DNA of 64,000 nt from an uncultured bacterium (GCA_949296525.1 CASFOP010000004.1:1-64000), one strand, 5' to 3'; shown: positions 8,447 through 17,830, counted from the stretch's first letter. Made by a program: numbers and translations. Notes: generated by a model from the sequence alone, not told the origin.

Positions 8447-9808
8447 ATGAAAAAATGTCTTTTCCTGTTTTTGGTCTTGTCCCTGGTTTCCGTCTCGTTT
8501 GCCGCGCCTTTGCGCCAGCCCAACCCCATCCGCCAGCACGGCAAGGAAGAGGGGATGATTTTGGATTTGAATAAAATAACCCTGGGCACATTAAATGACG
8601 TGGAAGAAAAAAAGCAGTATCTTTCCACGGTGCAGCTGGAGAAGCAGCGTATCCAGAATTATATGCTGCGCCAAGTATATGAAAATGCCTATACATTATA
8701 CCGCCACGGGGACTATCAGCGTGCGCAGGAGCTGGCGCAGACCATTTTAAGCATTGACCCAAACTTTACCCAGGCTTCCACGCTGGCCAAGCAGGCCGCC
8801 AATATGGGCGCATACGGGACCATTTCCGAAGCGGAAGTGGTGGAGGCCAAATTCCAGGAGGCCAACCGCATGTATGATTCCGGCCGCCTGGTGGAAGCCA
8901 ATGAAAAATTGGACGAAATTTTAACGATTCAGCCCTATAATTCCAAAGCTGCGGCCTGGAAAAAACGCATTGACAAGGATATTGCCCAGGAATATAACCG
9001 CCGCGGGGATGTGGCCTATGAGGAGCAGGATTACCAGCGTGCATTGGACAACTGGTATAATGCGCTGATTATCCGCAAGGATGACCCGGCGCTGGTGAAC
9101 CGCATTGCCCAAACGGAAAATTTGTTGCGTAAACAGCAGGTAAAAGAATTAATGGAAGAGGCCATGACATATTATAACCAGGGCCGCTTTACGGAATCCT
9201 ATGCCATGTTTGAACGTATCACAAAAATACAGCCCGGTGATATCCGCGCCCAGCGGTATATGATGCAGCTGAAAGATGAGATTATACAGACGTATTTTAC
9301 GGCGGGGAATAATTCTTATCGGGCAGAAAAATATGATTCCGCCATTAATTATTGGACTAATGCCAAAAAGTGGGGGGCGGACGCTTCCCATATGGATCGG
9401 CTGATTAAACAGGCCCGTAATGCAAAGGAAGATGCTTTGCGCCGCCGGCAGGAAGCAATCCAGCAGGCTGCCGAACAAGCCCAGCAGGAAGCGGAAAAAG
9501 AGCCGGAACCGATAGAGGAACCCATTGAAACGGTAATAGTGGAACCCGGCGGGAATGTTCTTCAGCCTGGCGTGACAGGAACAGATGTGAACTCCGTGAC
9601 GGACGGCATCGGCGGCGCGGCCACGCGGGTTTCCCCGGAGGCTACGGCAGCTTCGAGGCAGAAATATTTGGAAGGGCTGGCCGCTTATCAGCAGAATGAT
9701 TATGAACGGGCCAGAGAAGCATGGATTGCCGCCAGACAGCTTGACCCGGGCAATACGGATGCTGCGCAGGGCCTGCGCACCGTGGAAGAACTGACCGGCG
9801 TGCGATAA
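8447..9808 (+). CDS. Secreted TPR protein of the pilus locus (TadD-like)
   Basis: 453 residues with a signal peptide (MKKCLFLFLVLSLVSVSFAA). At least six TPR-like repeats can be seen (for example YRHGDYQRAQELAQTILSI, YEEQDYQRALDNWYNALII, YNQGRFTESYAMFERITKI, YQQNDYERAREAWIAARQL). A Glu/Gln-rich coiled-coil-like region (RRRQEAIQQAAEQAQQEAE, about 335-355) separates the last repeat. Its place after tadB-tadC matches TadD, the TPR lipoprotein of Tad systems, but there is no lipobox Cys. It is probably a periplasmic scaffold. Confidence 0.7.
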   Translation: MKKCLFLFLVLSLVSVSFAAPLRQPNPIRQHGKEEGMILDLNKITLGTLNDVEEKKQYLSTVQLEKQRIQNYMLRQVYENAYTLYRHGDYQRAQELAQTILSIDPNFTQASTLAKQAANMGAYGTISEAEVVEAKFQEANRMYDSGRLVEANEKLDEILTIQPYNSKAAAWKKRIDKDIAQEYNRRGDVAYEEQDYQRALDNWYNALIIRKDDPALVNRIAQTENLLRKQQVKELMEEAMTYYNQGRFTESYAMFERITKIQPGDIRAQRYMMQLKDEIIQTYFTAGNNSYRAEKYDSAINYWTNAKKWGADASHMDRLIKQARNAKEDALRRRQEAIQQAAEQAQQEAEKEPEPIEEPIETVIVEPGGNVLQPGVTGTDVNSVTDGIGGAATRVSPEATAASRQKYLEGLAAYQQNDYERAREAWIAARQLDPGNTDAAQGLRTVEELTGVR

Positions 9809-9820
9809 GCGGGAGATAAT

Positions 9821-10933
9821 ATGAAATTGACATCCAAGTGGACATTGTGGTTTGTTTGTGTGGCTTTGTATGCAGCCGTCATAGGCGGATTGTTTTACTA
9901 CAATATGTTCAAGTTTGTCTTTGACAAAAAGCTGCAGAACGAGATGGTGGAAATGGTGCGTTTCCGTGCGCCGCTTTTGGTGTCCAGCCTGGCCGCCCGT
10001 CCCCGCGGGGTGGCCACTTTCCAGGAAAGCGACCTGATGATACAATGGAAACGCAATGATGCCCGTATCCGGGACTTGGTCTATCTAAACGATGACGGCT
10101 CCGTCCGCTGGCATGAGGATCCCCGTTTTATTAAAATGTCCTACGCCGATTATAACCAGGAAGTAGTGTTCCCTACCTCAGCTGTTTTGCTGGCTATTCG
10201 TGACCGCGTGCCCAAAGCATTGTTGTTTGATGACGGCAATTATTATGATATGGCCATTCCCGTTTTGGCCAAAGATACGGTGGCGGGGGTGGTGAATGTT
10301 ACCGTTTCCCGTCAGGAATCCAAAACACTTATACGCCAGTCCATGGTGCGTTACGCCGTGGGCGCTTTTATCATGATTTTATTGATTGGCGGCGTATTGT
10401 ATTTGTTTCTGCTTTTAAAAATTATTCGCCCTCTGGAGAGCCTGAAAGACGGGGTGGATGCCGTATCATTAAACCGCTTGGAGCTGAGCTATGAGCCGCG
10501 GGCGGACGAGATAGGCGATGTGGCCGTGTCCGTTACGGCGCTTTTAGGCCGGATAAAAGAAGATATTAAGGGCTTGGAAAATGCCGAGATTATGTCTTTG
10601 GAAAAAGAACAAAAATGGTGGAAAACCATTTTGGCCATTACGGTGCCCCACGGGGCGCGTGCTTTGGTTATAGATGAAAATAATAATATTCTGTATACTA
10701 ATTTTGAAATGAATATCAAGAAAAAGGGCCCGGTGCATTTGTTGGATATTTTTGACGGGCGCCAGCAAAGCATTATCCAGGTGGTTGGGGAAGCCATGGA
10801 GAACCCCGGCAAAGTATTGCGCAGCAGCATGATGAATAAAAATGTAAAGTGCCTGGTCAAAGCGGTGCAGCTGCCCGATGATGCCGGCAAAGACCGCATG
10901 CTGCTTGTACTGGAGCCTGAAAAATCTTTATAA
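9821..10933 (+). CDS. Membrane sensor protein with HAMP and PAS-like regions, no kinase domain
   Basis: 370 residues. Two TM helices (about 9-28 and 184-206) flank a periplasmic domain of about 150 residues. After the second TM comes a HAMP-like linker (KIIRPLESLKDGVDAVSLNRLELS), then a PAS-like cytoplasmic region (ARALVIDENNNILYTNFEMN). No H-box, HATPase, GGDEF or methyl-accepting segment follows. It resembles the input half of the histidine kinase at 12302 and may sense a signal for it or be a partner in the pilus apparatus (inference). It lies 12 nt after the TPR gene. Confidence 0.6.
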   Translation: MKLTSKWTLWFVCVALYAAVIGGLFYYNMFKFVFDKKLQNEMVEMVRFRAPLLVSSLAARPRGVATFQESDLMIQWKRNDARIRDLVYLNDDGSVRWHEDPRFIKMSYADYNQEVVFPTSAVLLAIRDRVPKALLFDDGNYYDMAIPVLAKDTVAGVVNVTVSRQESKTLIRQSMVRYAVGAFIMILLIGGVLYLFLLLKIIRPLESLKDGVDAVSLNRLELSYEPRADEIGDVAVSVTALLGRIKEDIKGLENAEIMSLEKEQKWWKTILAITVPHGARALVIDENNNILYTNFEMNIKKKGPVHLLDIFDGRQQSIIQVVGEAMENPGKVLRSSMMNKNVKCLVKAVQLPDDAGKDRMLLVLEPEKSL

Positions 10934-10964
10934 TAGTAAAGGGGAATTTTCCCCGGGAGAGCTT

Positions 10965-11237
10965 ATGAAAGTGGAAATCAAAAAAGTCGGTGTGTGGAAT
11001 GTGGTGTTTTCCTCCTTTTCCGTGGCTGTTTTTGTGGTAATGCTTATCCGCGGCATTATGGGAATGTTCGGCCCGGACGTGACATTCAATCTTTCCTTTT
11101 TAATGAATATGATTATGTCCGCCATTGTCGATACGTTGTTGTTTTTGGTGTTTACCGTTTTCTTCCTGCTGGCCTATAATATTTTGTGCGGCATCGGTAT
11201 CCGCGGGGTATCTGTGGAATTGGAAGACAAAGAATAA
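10965..11237 (+). CDS. Small two-TM membrane protein, DUF3566-like
   Basis: 90 residues from the ATG at 10965, chosen for its gggagag Shine-Dalgarno; the open frame begins earlier inside the previous gene. The layout VEIKKVGVWNVVFSSFSVAVFV, a second hydrophobic stretch (IMSAIVDTLLFLVFTVFFLL) and a C-terminal GIRGVSVELE recalls the DUF3566 family of small membrane proteins, whose function I do not know. The match is by eye only. Confidence 0.55.
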   Translation: MKVEIKKVGVWNVVFSSFSVAVFVVMLIRGIMGMFGPDVTFNLSFLMNMIMSAIVDTLLFLVFTVFFLLAYNILCGIGIRGVSVELEDKE

Positions 11238-11261
11238 ATCGGGATAACAGGAGAGGATGAA

Positions 11262-12212
11262 ATGAAAAAATTGCTTATTTTTGCCGCAGCCTGTTTGGCG
11301 GCTTCTTCGGCGTTTGCCGCAGCTAAAACGGCGGCGAAAGCGGCCGACGCAAAAAATACTCCGGCAAAAATTGAATTCATTGTCGTGGAGTCAGAAGAAT
11401 ATACTGCCGGGCGCCAGGATCCGCAGTTAGCGCCGGGGCTGGCCCGTTTTTTAGGCGGAGAAGCGGAAGTGACGGCTTTGACATATGACCAAGCCCAGCA
11501 AGACCCGAAGCTGGCCAATATGGATTACAGTTTTTTGCCGTTGTATTTAATTAAAAAAACGCCGGATTTGCGCACCAAGCTGGAGCAGCAAATCGCTGCC
11601 GGTTATGTGCAGGAAAATGACGATTACCTTATTTTTCCGCATTTGACCCGTACCGGCGTCTATCGTGAAAAAGAAGCCAAACCCGGCCTGTTGGAAGTGT
11701 TTGTAATGTCCCAGTGCCCGTTTGGGGCCATGGCGGAAAATTTAATCATTCAGGCCCAGCAGGAAGGCAAAATCCCGCAAGATGTAGATATTAAACTGCG
11801 CTATGTGGTCGGCTATACCCCCCAGGGCGGTTTCCAGAGCTTGCACGGCTCTGCGGAATGGGAGGAAAATGTCCGGCAGCTGTTGATAGCCAAATATTAT
11901 CCGGAGAAACTTTGGAAATATTTGGAAATCCGCAACAAAGACTATCGTTCCAGCCGCTGGGATAAAGCGATGGAAGAAGCGGGCATTAATTCCAAAAAGA
12001 TCATGAAAAAATTTGATACGGAAGGGCTGGAGCTGCTTAAAGAAGAAGCAGCGTATGGCCAGGAGTATAACATCAGCGCATCCCCCACCTTCTTGTGGGA
12101 AGGCAAGGAAGTATTGGATTTCGGCGGGGTCGCGCAAAAGCCGGGATTGGAATTTTTAAACCCGGCGCTTGGGCGCCAGGGCGGCCCGGCGGCTCCCACC
12201 GGCAGCTGTTAA
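11262..12212 (+). CDS. Periplasmic thioredoxin-fold protein with a CPFG motif (DsbA/GILT-like)
   Basis: 316 residues with a signal peptide (ASSAFAAAK). A thioredoxin-like domain starts near residue 145 with LLEVFVMSQCPFGAMAENLI. The MSQCPFG active-site segment has a single Cys, as in GILT-like and some VKOR-associated proteins that use MS-CPYG; YNISASPTFLWEGKEV (about 267-282) supplies the cis-Pro loop. The last residue is Cys. A role in disulfide handling of the cysteine-rich proteins of the next operon is attractive but inferred. A terminator follows, closing this part of the operon. Confidence 0.65.
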   Translation: MKKLLIFAAACLAASSAFAAAKTAAKAADAKNTPAKIEFIVVESEEYTAGRQDPQLAPGLARFLGGEAEVTALTYDQAQQDPKLANMDYSFLPLYLIKKTPDLRTKLEQQIAAGYVQENDDYLIFPHLTRTGVYREKEAKPGLLEVFVMSQCPFGAMAENLIIQAQQEGKIPQDVDIKLRYVVGYTPQGGFQSLHGSAEWEENVRQLLIAKYYPEKLWKYLEIRNKDYRSSRWDKAMEEAGINSKKIMKKFDTEGLELLKEEAAYGQEYNISASPTFLWEGKEVLDFGGVAQKPGLEFLNPALGRQGGPAAPTGSC

Positions 12213-12235
12213 CGTCGTTTTATTAGGAATACCGG

Positions 12236-12266
12236 CGGGGGCTTGGATTTCCGGGCCCCCGTTTTT
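12236..12266 (+). terminator. Rho-independent terminator after the thioredoxin-fold gene
   Basis: CGGGGGC (12236-12242) pairs with GCCCCCG (12255-12261) around a 12-nt loop and is followed by TTTTT. It separates the structural Tad genes from the signalling genes, at least partly. Confidence 0.7.
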
Positions 12267-12301
12267 AAAAATTCTTCCAATTTTAAATGGAAGCGGGTTT
12301 T

Positions 12302-14188
12302 ATGGTGAAAAAACATACGGGTACTTTGTTTTCCAGAGCGGTCTGGGCCTTGTCCGTAGTGTCTGCCGTGCCGGTGTTGCTTATTGGCTGGCATGTACTG
12401 CGCGTGGACGGCCGCGTGCTGCAGAACGAAATGTTAGACCGCCAGCGTACTATTGCTGAACAAATAGCTTCCATTATATCCGAAGAAGTCAGCCAAAAAG
12501 TGCAGTTTTTCTCCGTATTTATGGATTTGCACAGCGATTTTGGAGGGCATTCTTTTGTTAATAAAGAAGATATTGACTATTTGCGGGAAAAGAATCCGGC
12601 CATTACCCATATTTCCATATTGAATTCAAATGGCCGTTTGCTGTTTTATTCCGGTGATGACAGCGGACGTTTTAGCTATGCTTCAGAGCTGGGCAGCATT
12701 TTGCGTACCTGTGTGCAAAGCGGAAAAGGATATATTGGTTCCATTAACCGTGATAACGGCCAATTATATGTTTTAATGGCGTTTCCCGTGAGGGAGCATC
12801 GTGAGGATGTCCGGGTGTCGGGCGTATTGGTGGCGGAGATGAATTTGGGCAGTCTGGGCCTGGCCTTGGAAAAAAATTATCCGAAAGATATGTTCGTGGC
12901 CGTAGTCGGCCCGGACGGCAATCTGATTTCTTATTCCGGTGTTCCGGGAGGACTGGTTTTAACAGCCGATGATCCGTTGCGTTTTGAGCTTCGCCAATGG
13001 GGGCCGGAACTGGATGGCCGCAGCGGTGCTTCTATCAAGACTACCCAGGGGAAAGAGATTTTAGTCAGTCGTGCTGAAGTCCCGGTATTGGACTGGGCCG
13101 TATATGTACAGCAGCCTGCGGATATGCTGCGCCGGTTGTTTTGGGCAAGCACGGTGCACTCCCTGTGGGATATTGCCGCTATTTTATTAGTCATGGCCGC
13201 CTTTGTGCTGCTGGTTTCCTATTTGGTTATTATTCCGATTATCCGCCCTGTACAGCGTTTGCAGGAGGCTGCTGTCAAGCTGGAAAGGGAAGACGATTAT
13301 ATGCCCACGGAAAAGGACCTGATTATCCCGGACAATGAAATTGGTGAACTGGCGCGTGTGTTTTTACATATGGCCGTTGTATTGCGGGAACGGAAAAATG
13401 CCATTTTGGCCGCGCAGAAAGAGCTGGCCGGCATGAACCAGGAGCTGGAACAACGTGTACAGCTGCGTACGGAAGAATTAAAAAACGCTACGGAAGAGCT
13501 GGTTAAATCCGAGCGTCTGGCTGCCATTGGGCAAATGGCGTCCATCATCAGCCATGAAATCCGCAATCCGCTGGCGGTTATCAGCAATGCCACACGTCTG
13601 ATTAAAACCATTGTTCCTCCGTCCAATCCCAAGCTGATTAAACAATTTACCATTATTGAATCGGAAATCCGCCAGGCCAACAGTATTATCAGCGAAGTGC
13701 TGGGGTTTGCCCGCAGCCGGGAAATGATATTAAGTGTTATTGATTTAAACAGTTACTTGCATGATATTATTCAGTCGTTCCCCGCACCGGCGGGTATTCG
13801 CCTGCGTGAGGCGCTGGATCCTGAGAGTGCCCGCCTGAAAGTGGATGCCGAAGAGATAAAACAGGCTCTGCGCAATTTAATATCCAATGCCTGTGAAGCC
13901 ATGCAGGGCCGGGGTACCGTGACGGTAGGCAGTCGTGTGGGCAGAAGTGCGGTGTGTATTTATGTGGCCGACGACGGCCCCGGGATTTCCTCCGAACTGC
14001 GGGAAAAAATCTTTTCTCCCTTTTTCACAACTAAGGCCCGCGGTACGGGGCTGGGCCTGGCCGTAGTGCGCAAGACTGTCAGCCGCCATAAAGGCAAACT
14101 GTTTATATCCAGTGAAGAGGGAAAAGGGGCCGTTTTTGCGCTTTATTTACGGATTTATCATAAGACCGGAGATACAAGTTATGAATGA
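12302..14188 (+). CDS. Membrane sensor histidine kinase
   Basis: 628 residues from ATG 12302 (ggaag Shine-Dalgarno 8 nt upstream; an ATG at 12287 would add five residues). A TM helix near residues 13-32, a Cache-like periplasmic domain of about 240 residues, a second TM (DIAAILLVMAAFVLLVSYLVII), a HAMP linker, a coiled coil, then HisKA with SIISHEIRNPL (phospho-acceptor His near 417) and HATPase (NLISNACEAM, DDGPGI, GTGLGLAVV). It belongs to the NtrB/AtoS-like class of kinases. It overlaps the next gene by 8 nt, so the two signalling proteins are coupled. Confidence 0.85.
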   Translation: MVKKHTGTLFSRAVWALSVVSAVPVLLIGWHVLRVDGRVLQNEMLDRQRTIAEQIASIISEEVSQKVQFFSVFMDLHSDFGGHSFVNKEDIDYLREKNPAITHISILNSNGRLLFYSGDDSGRFSYASELGSILRTCVQSGKGYIGSINRDNGQLYVLMAFPVREHREDVRVSGVLVAEMNLGSLGLALEKNYPKDMFVAVVGPDGNLISYSGVPGGLVLTADDPLRFELRQWGPELDGRSGASIKTTQGKEILVSRAEVPVLDWAVYVQQPADMLRRLFWASTVHSLWDIAAILLVMAAFVLLVSYLVIIPIIRPVQRLQEAAVKLEREDDYMPTEKDLIIPDNEIGELARVFLHMAVVLRERKNAILAAQKELAGMNQELEQRVQLRTEELKNATEELVKSERLAAIGQMASIISHEIRNPLAVISNATRLIKTIVPPSNPKLIKQFTIIESEIRQANSIISEVLGFARSREMILSVIDLNSYLHDIIQSFPAPAGIRLREALDPESARLKVDAEEIKQALRNLISNACEAMQGRGTVTVGSRVGRSAVCIYVADDGPGISSELREKIFSPFFTTKARGTGLGLAVVRKTVSRHKGKLFISSEEGKGAVFALYLRIYHKTGDTSYE

Positions 14189-15302
14189 ACAGGTAAAAAT
14201 TTTGGTGGTGGACGATGACAGCAATCTGCGTGAAACCTTGGCCGATTTGCTGGAAATAGAAGGCTATAAGGTATATCAGGCCGGAGACGGAAAAGAATGC
14301 CTGGATTTGGTGTCTTCTGAATTTTTTAACGTTATCCTGATGGACTATAATTTGCCCGGGGAATCCGGCCTGGATTTAATCCGTAAGATCCGCGCTTTTA
14401 ACCAGGACAGCCAGATTTTGATGATTACGGCGTATGCGTCACTCAATTCCATTATGGAAGCCATGAAGGAATCGGTGTATGATTTCCTGATTAAACCGGT
14501 GGATTTTGATTACCTCAAACGCACCATTAACCGGGCTTTGGATAAATATTTCCTGGAGCGCAGCAATAAAGAGCTGTTGTCCCAGCTGAAAGCGCAGAAT
14601 GCGGATTTGGACCGTCTGAATAATATGAAGTCCAAGTTTTTCTCCATCGTGTCCCATGATTTGTCCAACTCGCTGATGACGCTGAAAATGAGTTTTGATA
14701 TGCTGAAAAAGAAAATGACGCCCGATCCGGATCAGGCCAAAAAGATTTCATATATGGATGAATCTTTGGATCAAATAGAGCACTTGATTAAAGACCTGGT
14801 GGATTGGGCCGCTATTGAAAAGGGCAAGCTGCGTATTGAAAAAGCTAATTTTGAATTGACGGCCAGCCTGAAAAAAACCGCCGAAATTTTTAAAGATAAG
14901 GCGGCCAAACGCGGCATTTCCCTTTCTTTTGAAAGCGTGGGGGAAATCCCTGTATTTGCTGATGAGAAACGTATCCGGCAGGTCATTTCCAATATATTGG
15001 AAAACGCCGTGCGTCATACGCCGGACGGCGGGCGTATTGCGGTAACCGTCAGCAAACTGGATGAAAAAAATGCTAAAGTGTCGGTATCGGACTCTGGTGA
15101 CGGTATTGACCCGGACGTAGCCCCGTCTTTGTTTACCAGCTTCACACAGGTGGGGGATAAAAACCGCGTGGGGCGGCTGGGGCTGGGGCTGTCCATCGCC
15201 AAGGATATTGTCAACAACCACGGCGGGCGGATTTGGGCGCACAGCCAGGGCTTGGGGCATGGTGCTTCTTTCAATTTTACTCTGCCGATAGGCAGCCATT
15301 AA
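14181..15302 (+). CDS. Hybrid response regulator-histidine kinase (REC-HisKA-HATPase)
   Basis: 373 residues. A receiver domain (KILVVDDDSN, phospho-acceptor Asp near 55 in ILMDYNLPG, conserved Lys in LIKPVDF) is followed by a coiled coil and a soluble kinase core: FFSIVSHDLSNS (His near 159), N-box ISNILENAVRH, DSGDGIDPD, GLGLSIAKDI. There is no TM segment. The start at 14181 is supported by ggaga and by the 8-nt overlap with the kinase gene before it; longer open frame upstream lies within that gene. It may receive phosphate from the upstream kinase and pass it on. Confidence 0.85.
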   Translation: MNEQVKILVVDDDSNLRETLADLLEIEGYKVYQAGDGKECLDLVSSEFFNVILMDYNLPGESGLDLIRKIRAFNQDSQILMITAYASLNSIMEAMKESVYDFLIKPVDFDYLKRTINRALDKYFLERSNKELLSQLKAQNADLDRLNNMKSKFFSIVSHDLSNSLMTLKMSFDMLKKKMTPDPDQAKKISYMDESLDQIEHLIKDLVDWAAIEKGKLRIEKANFELTASLKKTAEIFKDKAAKRGISLSFESVGEIPVFADEKRIRQVISNILENAVRHTPDGGRIAVTVSKLDEKNAKVSVSDSGDGIDPDVAPSLFTSFTQVGDKNRVGRLGLGLSIAKDIVNNHGGRIWAHSQGLGHGASFNFTLPIGSH

Positions 15303-15330
15303 TTTGACGCAACACGGGAGCGAAAAACAC

Positions 15331-16011
15331 ATGAATAAAAAGAAAAAAGTCAGAGTGCTTATTGCAGATGATCAGACGCTTTTTCGCGAGGGCATCAAAG
15401 ACGTGCTGACCGGCGAAAAGTGGATTGAAGTCGTCGGGGAAGCGGCTGACGGCCTGGAGGCCGTGGCTTTGTCCAAAAAATTGAAACCCGACGTGGTGCT
15501 TATGGACATTAAACTGCCCAAGCTGGACGGTATTTCCGCCACCCGGCAAATCCGCGCGGCTGCGCCGGAAGTAAATGTGCTGATGCTGTCCTCTTTTGAA
15601 GACGAAGCCCACGTGCTAGACGCCATCCAGGCGGGTGCCAACGGATATTTGTCCAAAATGCTGCCGGCGGCAGAATTGGTTAATTCCATTAAAACTTTCA
15701 CGGCCGAGGGGTTGATGATCCCCCAGCAGCTGATGGGCAAGCTGTTGCACGGGCTGCGCCGCATGGGAGACGGCGGCCTGCCTACACAGGCCACGCTGAC
15801 CAAGACGGAAATCAAAGTTATGGACTATTTGGGCAAAGGCCTGAGTAACAAGGAGCTGGCCAAAGAACTGGGCTGCAGCGTCAAAACGATTAAAAATCAT
15901 TTGAACAGCGCTTTCCATAAACTGGGTGTCAGCAGCCGTACTGAAGCTGTGGTAAAGGCTATTGAGAAAGGCCTGATTTCTTCGGAGGGCACCAAGTTTG
16001 AAGATGAATAA
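15331..16011 (+). CDS. NarL/FixJ-type response regulator
   Basis: 226 residues. A receiver domain (RVLIADDQTLFREGI, Asp near 59 in VVLMDIKLPKLDG, Lys in GYLSKM) and a C-terminal LuxR-type helix-turn-helix (LTKTEIKVMDYLGKGLSNKELAKELGCSVKTIKNHLNS). The ATG at 15331 has gggag upstream; a TTG 27 nt earlier is less likely. It is probably the output of the preceding kinases and may control pilus genes (inference). It overlaps the Flp-like gene by 8 nt. Confidence 0.85.
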   Translation: MNKKKKVRVLIADDQTLFREGIKDVLTGEKWIEVVGEAADGLEAVALSKKLKPDVVLMDIKLPKLDGISATRQIRAAAPEVNVLMLSSFEDEAHVLDAIQAGANGYLSKMLPAAELVNSIKTFTAEGLMIPQQLMGKLLHGLRRMGDGGLPTQATLTKTEIKVMDYLGKGLSNKELAKELGCSVKTIKNHLNSAFHKLGVSSRTEAVVKAIEKGLISSEGTKFEDE

Positions 16012-16186
16012 ATGCGCGCATGCGTTAAAAGGCGCCAAATCCGCGCGGCAGCGCGGGCAGGCATCTATTGAATATGTGCTGATGCTCAGCAGCATATTGG
16101 TGGTGCTTTCGGCGTTTTTAACGGCTTTTCACAGTGATATTGCGCGTTGGTTTTTTATGTTCATCGGCCAGTTGCTTACGAGGTAA
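16004..16186 (+). CDS. Flp-type prepilin 3
   Basis: 60 residues beginning inside the end of the response-regulator gene. The leader MNKCAHALKGAKSARQRG is followed by QASIEYVLMLSSILVVLSAF: Gly at -1, Glu at +5, Tyr at +6, hydrophobic helix. This is the third protein of this type in the locus and is closest to prepilin 1 in length and motif. The ATG at 16004 fits better than the in-frame TTG at 15998. Confidence 0.75.
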   Translation: MNKCAHALKGAKSARQRGQASIEYVLMLSSILVVLSAFLTAFHSDIARWFFMFIGQLLTR

Positions 16187-16193
16187 AAGGTTT

Positions 16194-17297
16194 ATGCGGG
16201 GCATGGTAAAAAATATATTGTCCGGCCGCCGGGCGCAGGTATTGCTGCCCGCGGTTATGCTTGCCCCTATTTTCATGCTGCTTATTTATTTGTTGTTTGA
16301 AACGGCAAAATTGTCCATGAGCAAAGTGCGTGAGCAGTTTGCTTTGGACAATGCGGCCTATTCCCAAATGTCCAGCACCAGTGCGTATTTAAACGCATTG
16401 GCGCAGGTAAACGGCGTGTTGCCCTACCGCGTGATGAAAACCATGAGCCAGGAACTGCTGGCCAAGCAAACGGCTGAGGACGATGAGGAAGTGACCGTTT
16501 TTGACGTATTTTATGAGGCGGGGGCCTTCCCGGCTGCCGGCCCCAGTCATGACTCCGGCCCCAACGGAGCGGTGGATAATCCCCGGCCTGACCCGCAATC
16601 CAATAACTGGGATTTCCAGTATTACAAAGGCAAACGCGCCAACTGGGCCAAAGAGGATCCGCAGGACGATTTTGACGAAGAAGAAAAATATGTTTTAACG
16701 GATAAAGATATTGCGGACAATTACTTTTTCGGGGCCTCGGGCCTCGGTCTGGCCGCCATTAAAGAATATGCCACCACTTTTATCCGCACGGGGTCTATTT
16801 ACGCTTCCCAGACGTATGTATATGAAGACCTGATGAAAAATGCGCGTATGTTCCGGCAGGCTTATTTCTTAAACGTGCGTAACTGCCGCGAGTCCACCTG
16901 TGCCCGCCAGTCTGCCGCCGTGATAGAGCGTTATTCGGTGGAAAGCAAGCCGTTTGAAATCAATGAAACGCGTTATTATGTGTCGGCCGATTATGAGGGC
17001 GCCACCATGCATTCCGGCGCGTATCCCATTGATTTGAAAATGGAAGAGGTTATGGGGGCTAAGTTGTTCCAGTTTGCTTATTTAACGCCCCAGAGCCGCA
17101 ACATTTTGCGTAAGCTGGAGCGCGGCGTTACGCTGAAGCAGAAATATACGCTGCCTTCCAACAGTTTTAACATTAACCTGACGCAGCGTTATAACCCGTA
17201 TGTGCGCAACACGGTATATATGTCCTGCCCGCGCGCCGGTAACAACTGCGTCTGGCCCAATCCCATTTCCAAATACAGCACGAGGATAGGGCCATGA
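16194..17297 (+). CDS. TadG-like membrane-anchored pilus assembly protein
   Basis: 367 residues. GRRAQVLLPAVMLAPIFMLLIYLLFETAKLSM (residues about 11-42) gives one N-terminal TM helix with a following amphipathic helix, as in TadG/TadE-like proteins, then a large periplasmic domain with an acidic stretch (TAEDDEEVTVFD, EEEKYVLTDKD). I do not recognise the C-terminal domain. The ATG at 16194 follows aggtaaaagg. The stop overlaps the start of the next TadE-like gene. Confidence 0.6.
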   Translation: MRGMVKNILSGRRAQVLLPAVMLAPIFMLLIYLLFETAKLSMSKVREQFALDNAAYSQMSSTSAYLNALAQVNGVLPYRVMKTMSQELLAKQTAEDDEEVTVFDVFYEAGAFPAAGPSHDSGPNGAVDNPRPDPQSNNWDFQYYKGKRANWAKEDPQDDFDEEEKYVLTDKDIADNYFFGASGLGLAAIKEYATTFIRTGSIYASQTYVYEDLMKNARMFRQAYFLNVRNCRESTCARQSAAVIERYSVESKPFEINETRYYVSADYEGATMHSGAYPIDLKMEEVMGAKLFQFAYLTPQSRNILRKLERGVTLKQKYTLPSNSFNINLTQRYNPYVRNTVYMSCPRAGNNCVWPNPISKYSTRIGP

Positions 17298-17830
17298 TGA
17301 AATTAAATCATTTATTTATCGGCCGCCGGGGCCAGGCCACCACGGAAACGGTGCTTTTGTTTCCCGTGTTGATTATTTTTATGCTGTTTATCATTAAAAT
17401 TTTTGGCCTGTTGGTGCTCAGCCAAAAGGTGGAAATTGCCGGTTTTTACGCGGCGCGCCGCTACCAGCTGCAAAGCCATATGACGGACTCCCTGCAGCGC
17501 TGGGACAGGCGTTTTTTGGAGAAAGACATTAAGAAAAAAGTCGAAGAGTACCTGGGGTTTAACAATGCCGGCATGCGGCGGTTTTTGAGTTTGAAAAGTT
17601 TTGACCTGGACATTAACACTTCCGGCACATGGCACCGGGTGGTGCTGACGGTGCGTACCCGTGCACCTCACATTAAATTTTTGTGCGATTACGACAAACA
17701 GGAGCTGTGCCAAAATGAGATGACCTGCTATAAAGGGTTTGAATTTTTGTGTGAGACGGGCGGCCAAATACAGGTCATCAAATATATTGGCCCCAACGAG
17801 CGCGTGCTGCCGTGGATGCGCCCGGATTAA
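17294..17830 (+). CDS. TadE-like pseudopilin 2
   Basis: 178 residues. RRGQATTETVLLFPVLIIFMLFIIKIFGLLVLSQ has the TadE layout: Gly cleavage site, Glu at +6, hydrophobic helix. The globular part includes a Cys-rich segment (CDYDKQELCQNEMTCYKGFEFLC) that could form disulfides. It is the last gene of the first operon, overlapping the previous gene by 4 nt (ATGA). Confidence 0.65.
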   Translation: MMKLNHLFIGRRGQATTETVLLFPVLIIFMLFIIKIFGLLVLSQKVEIAGFYAARRYQLQSHMTDSLQRWDRRFLEKDIKKKVEEYLGFNNAGMRRFLSLKSFDLDINTSGTWHRVVLTVRTRAPHIKFLCDYDKQELCQNEMTCYKGFEFLCETGGQIQVIKYIGPNERVLPWMRPD

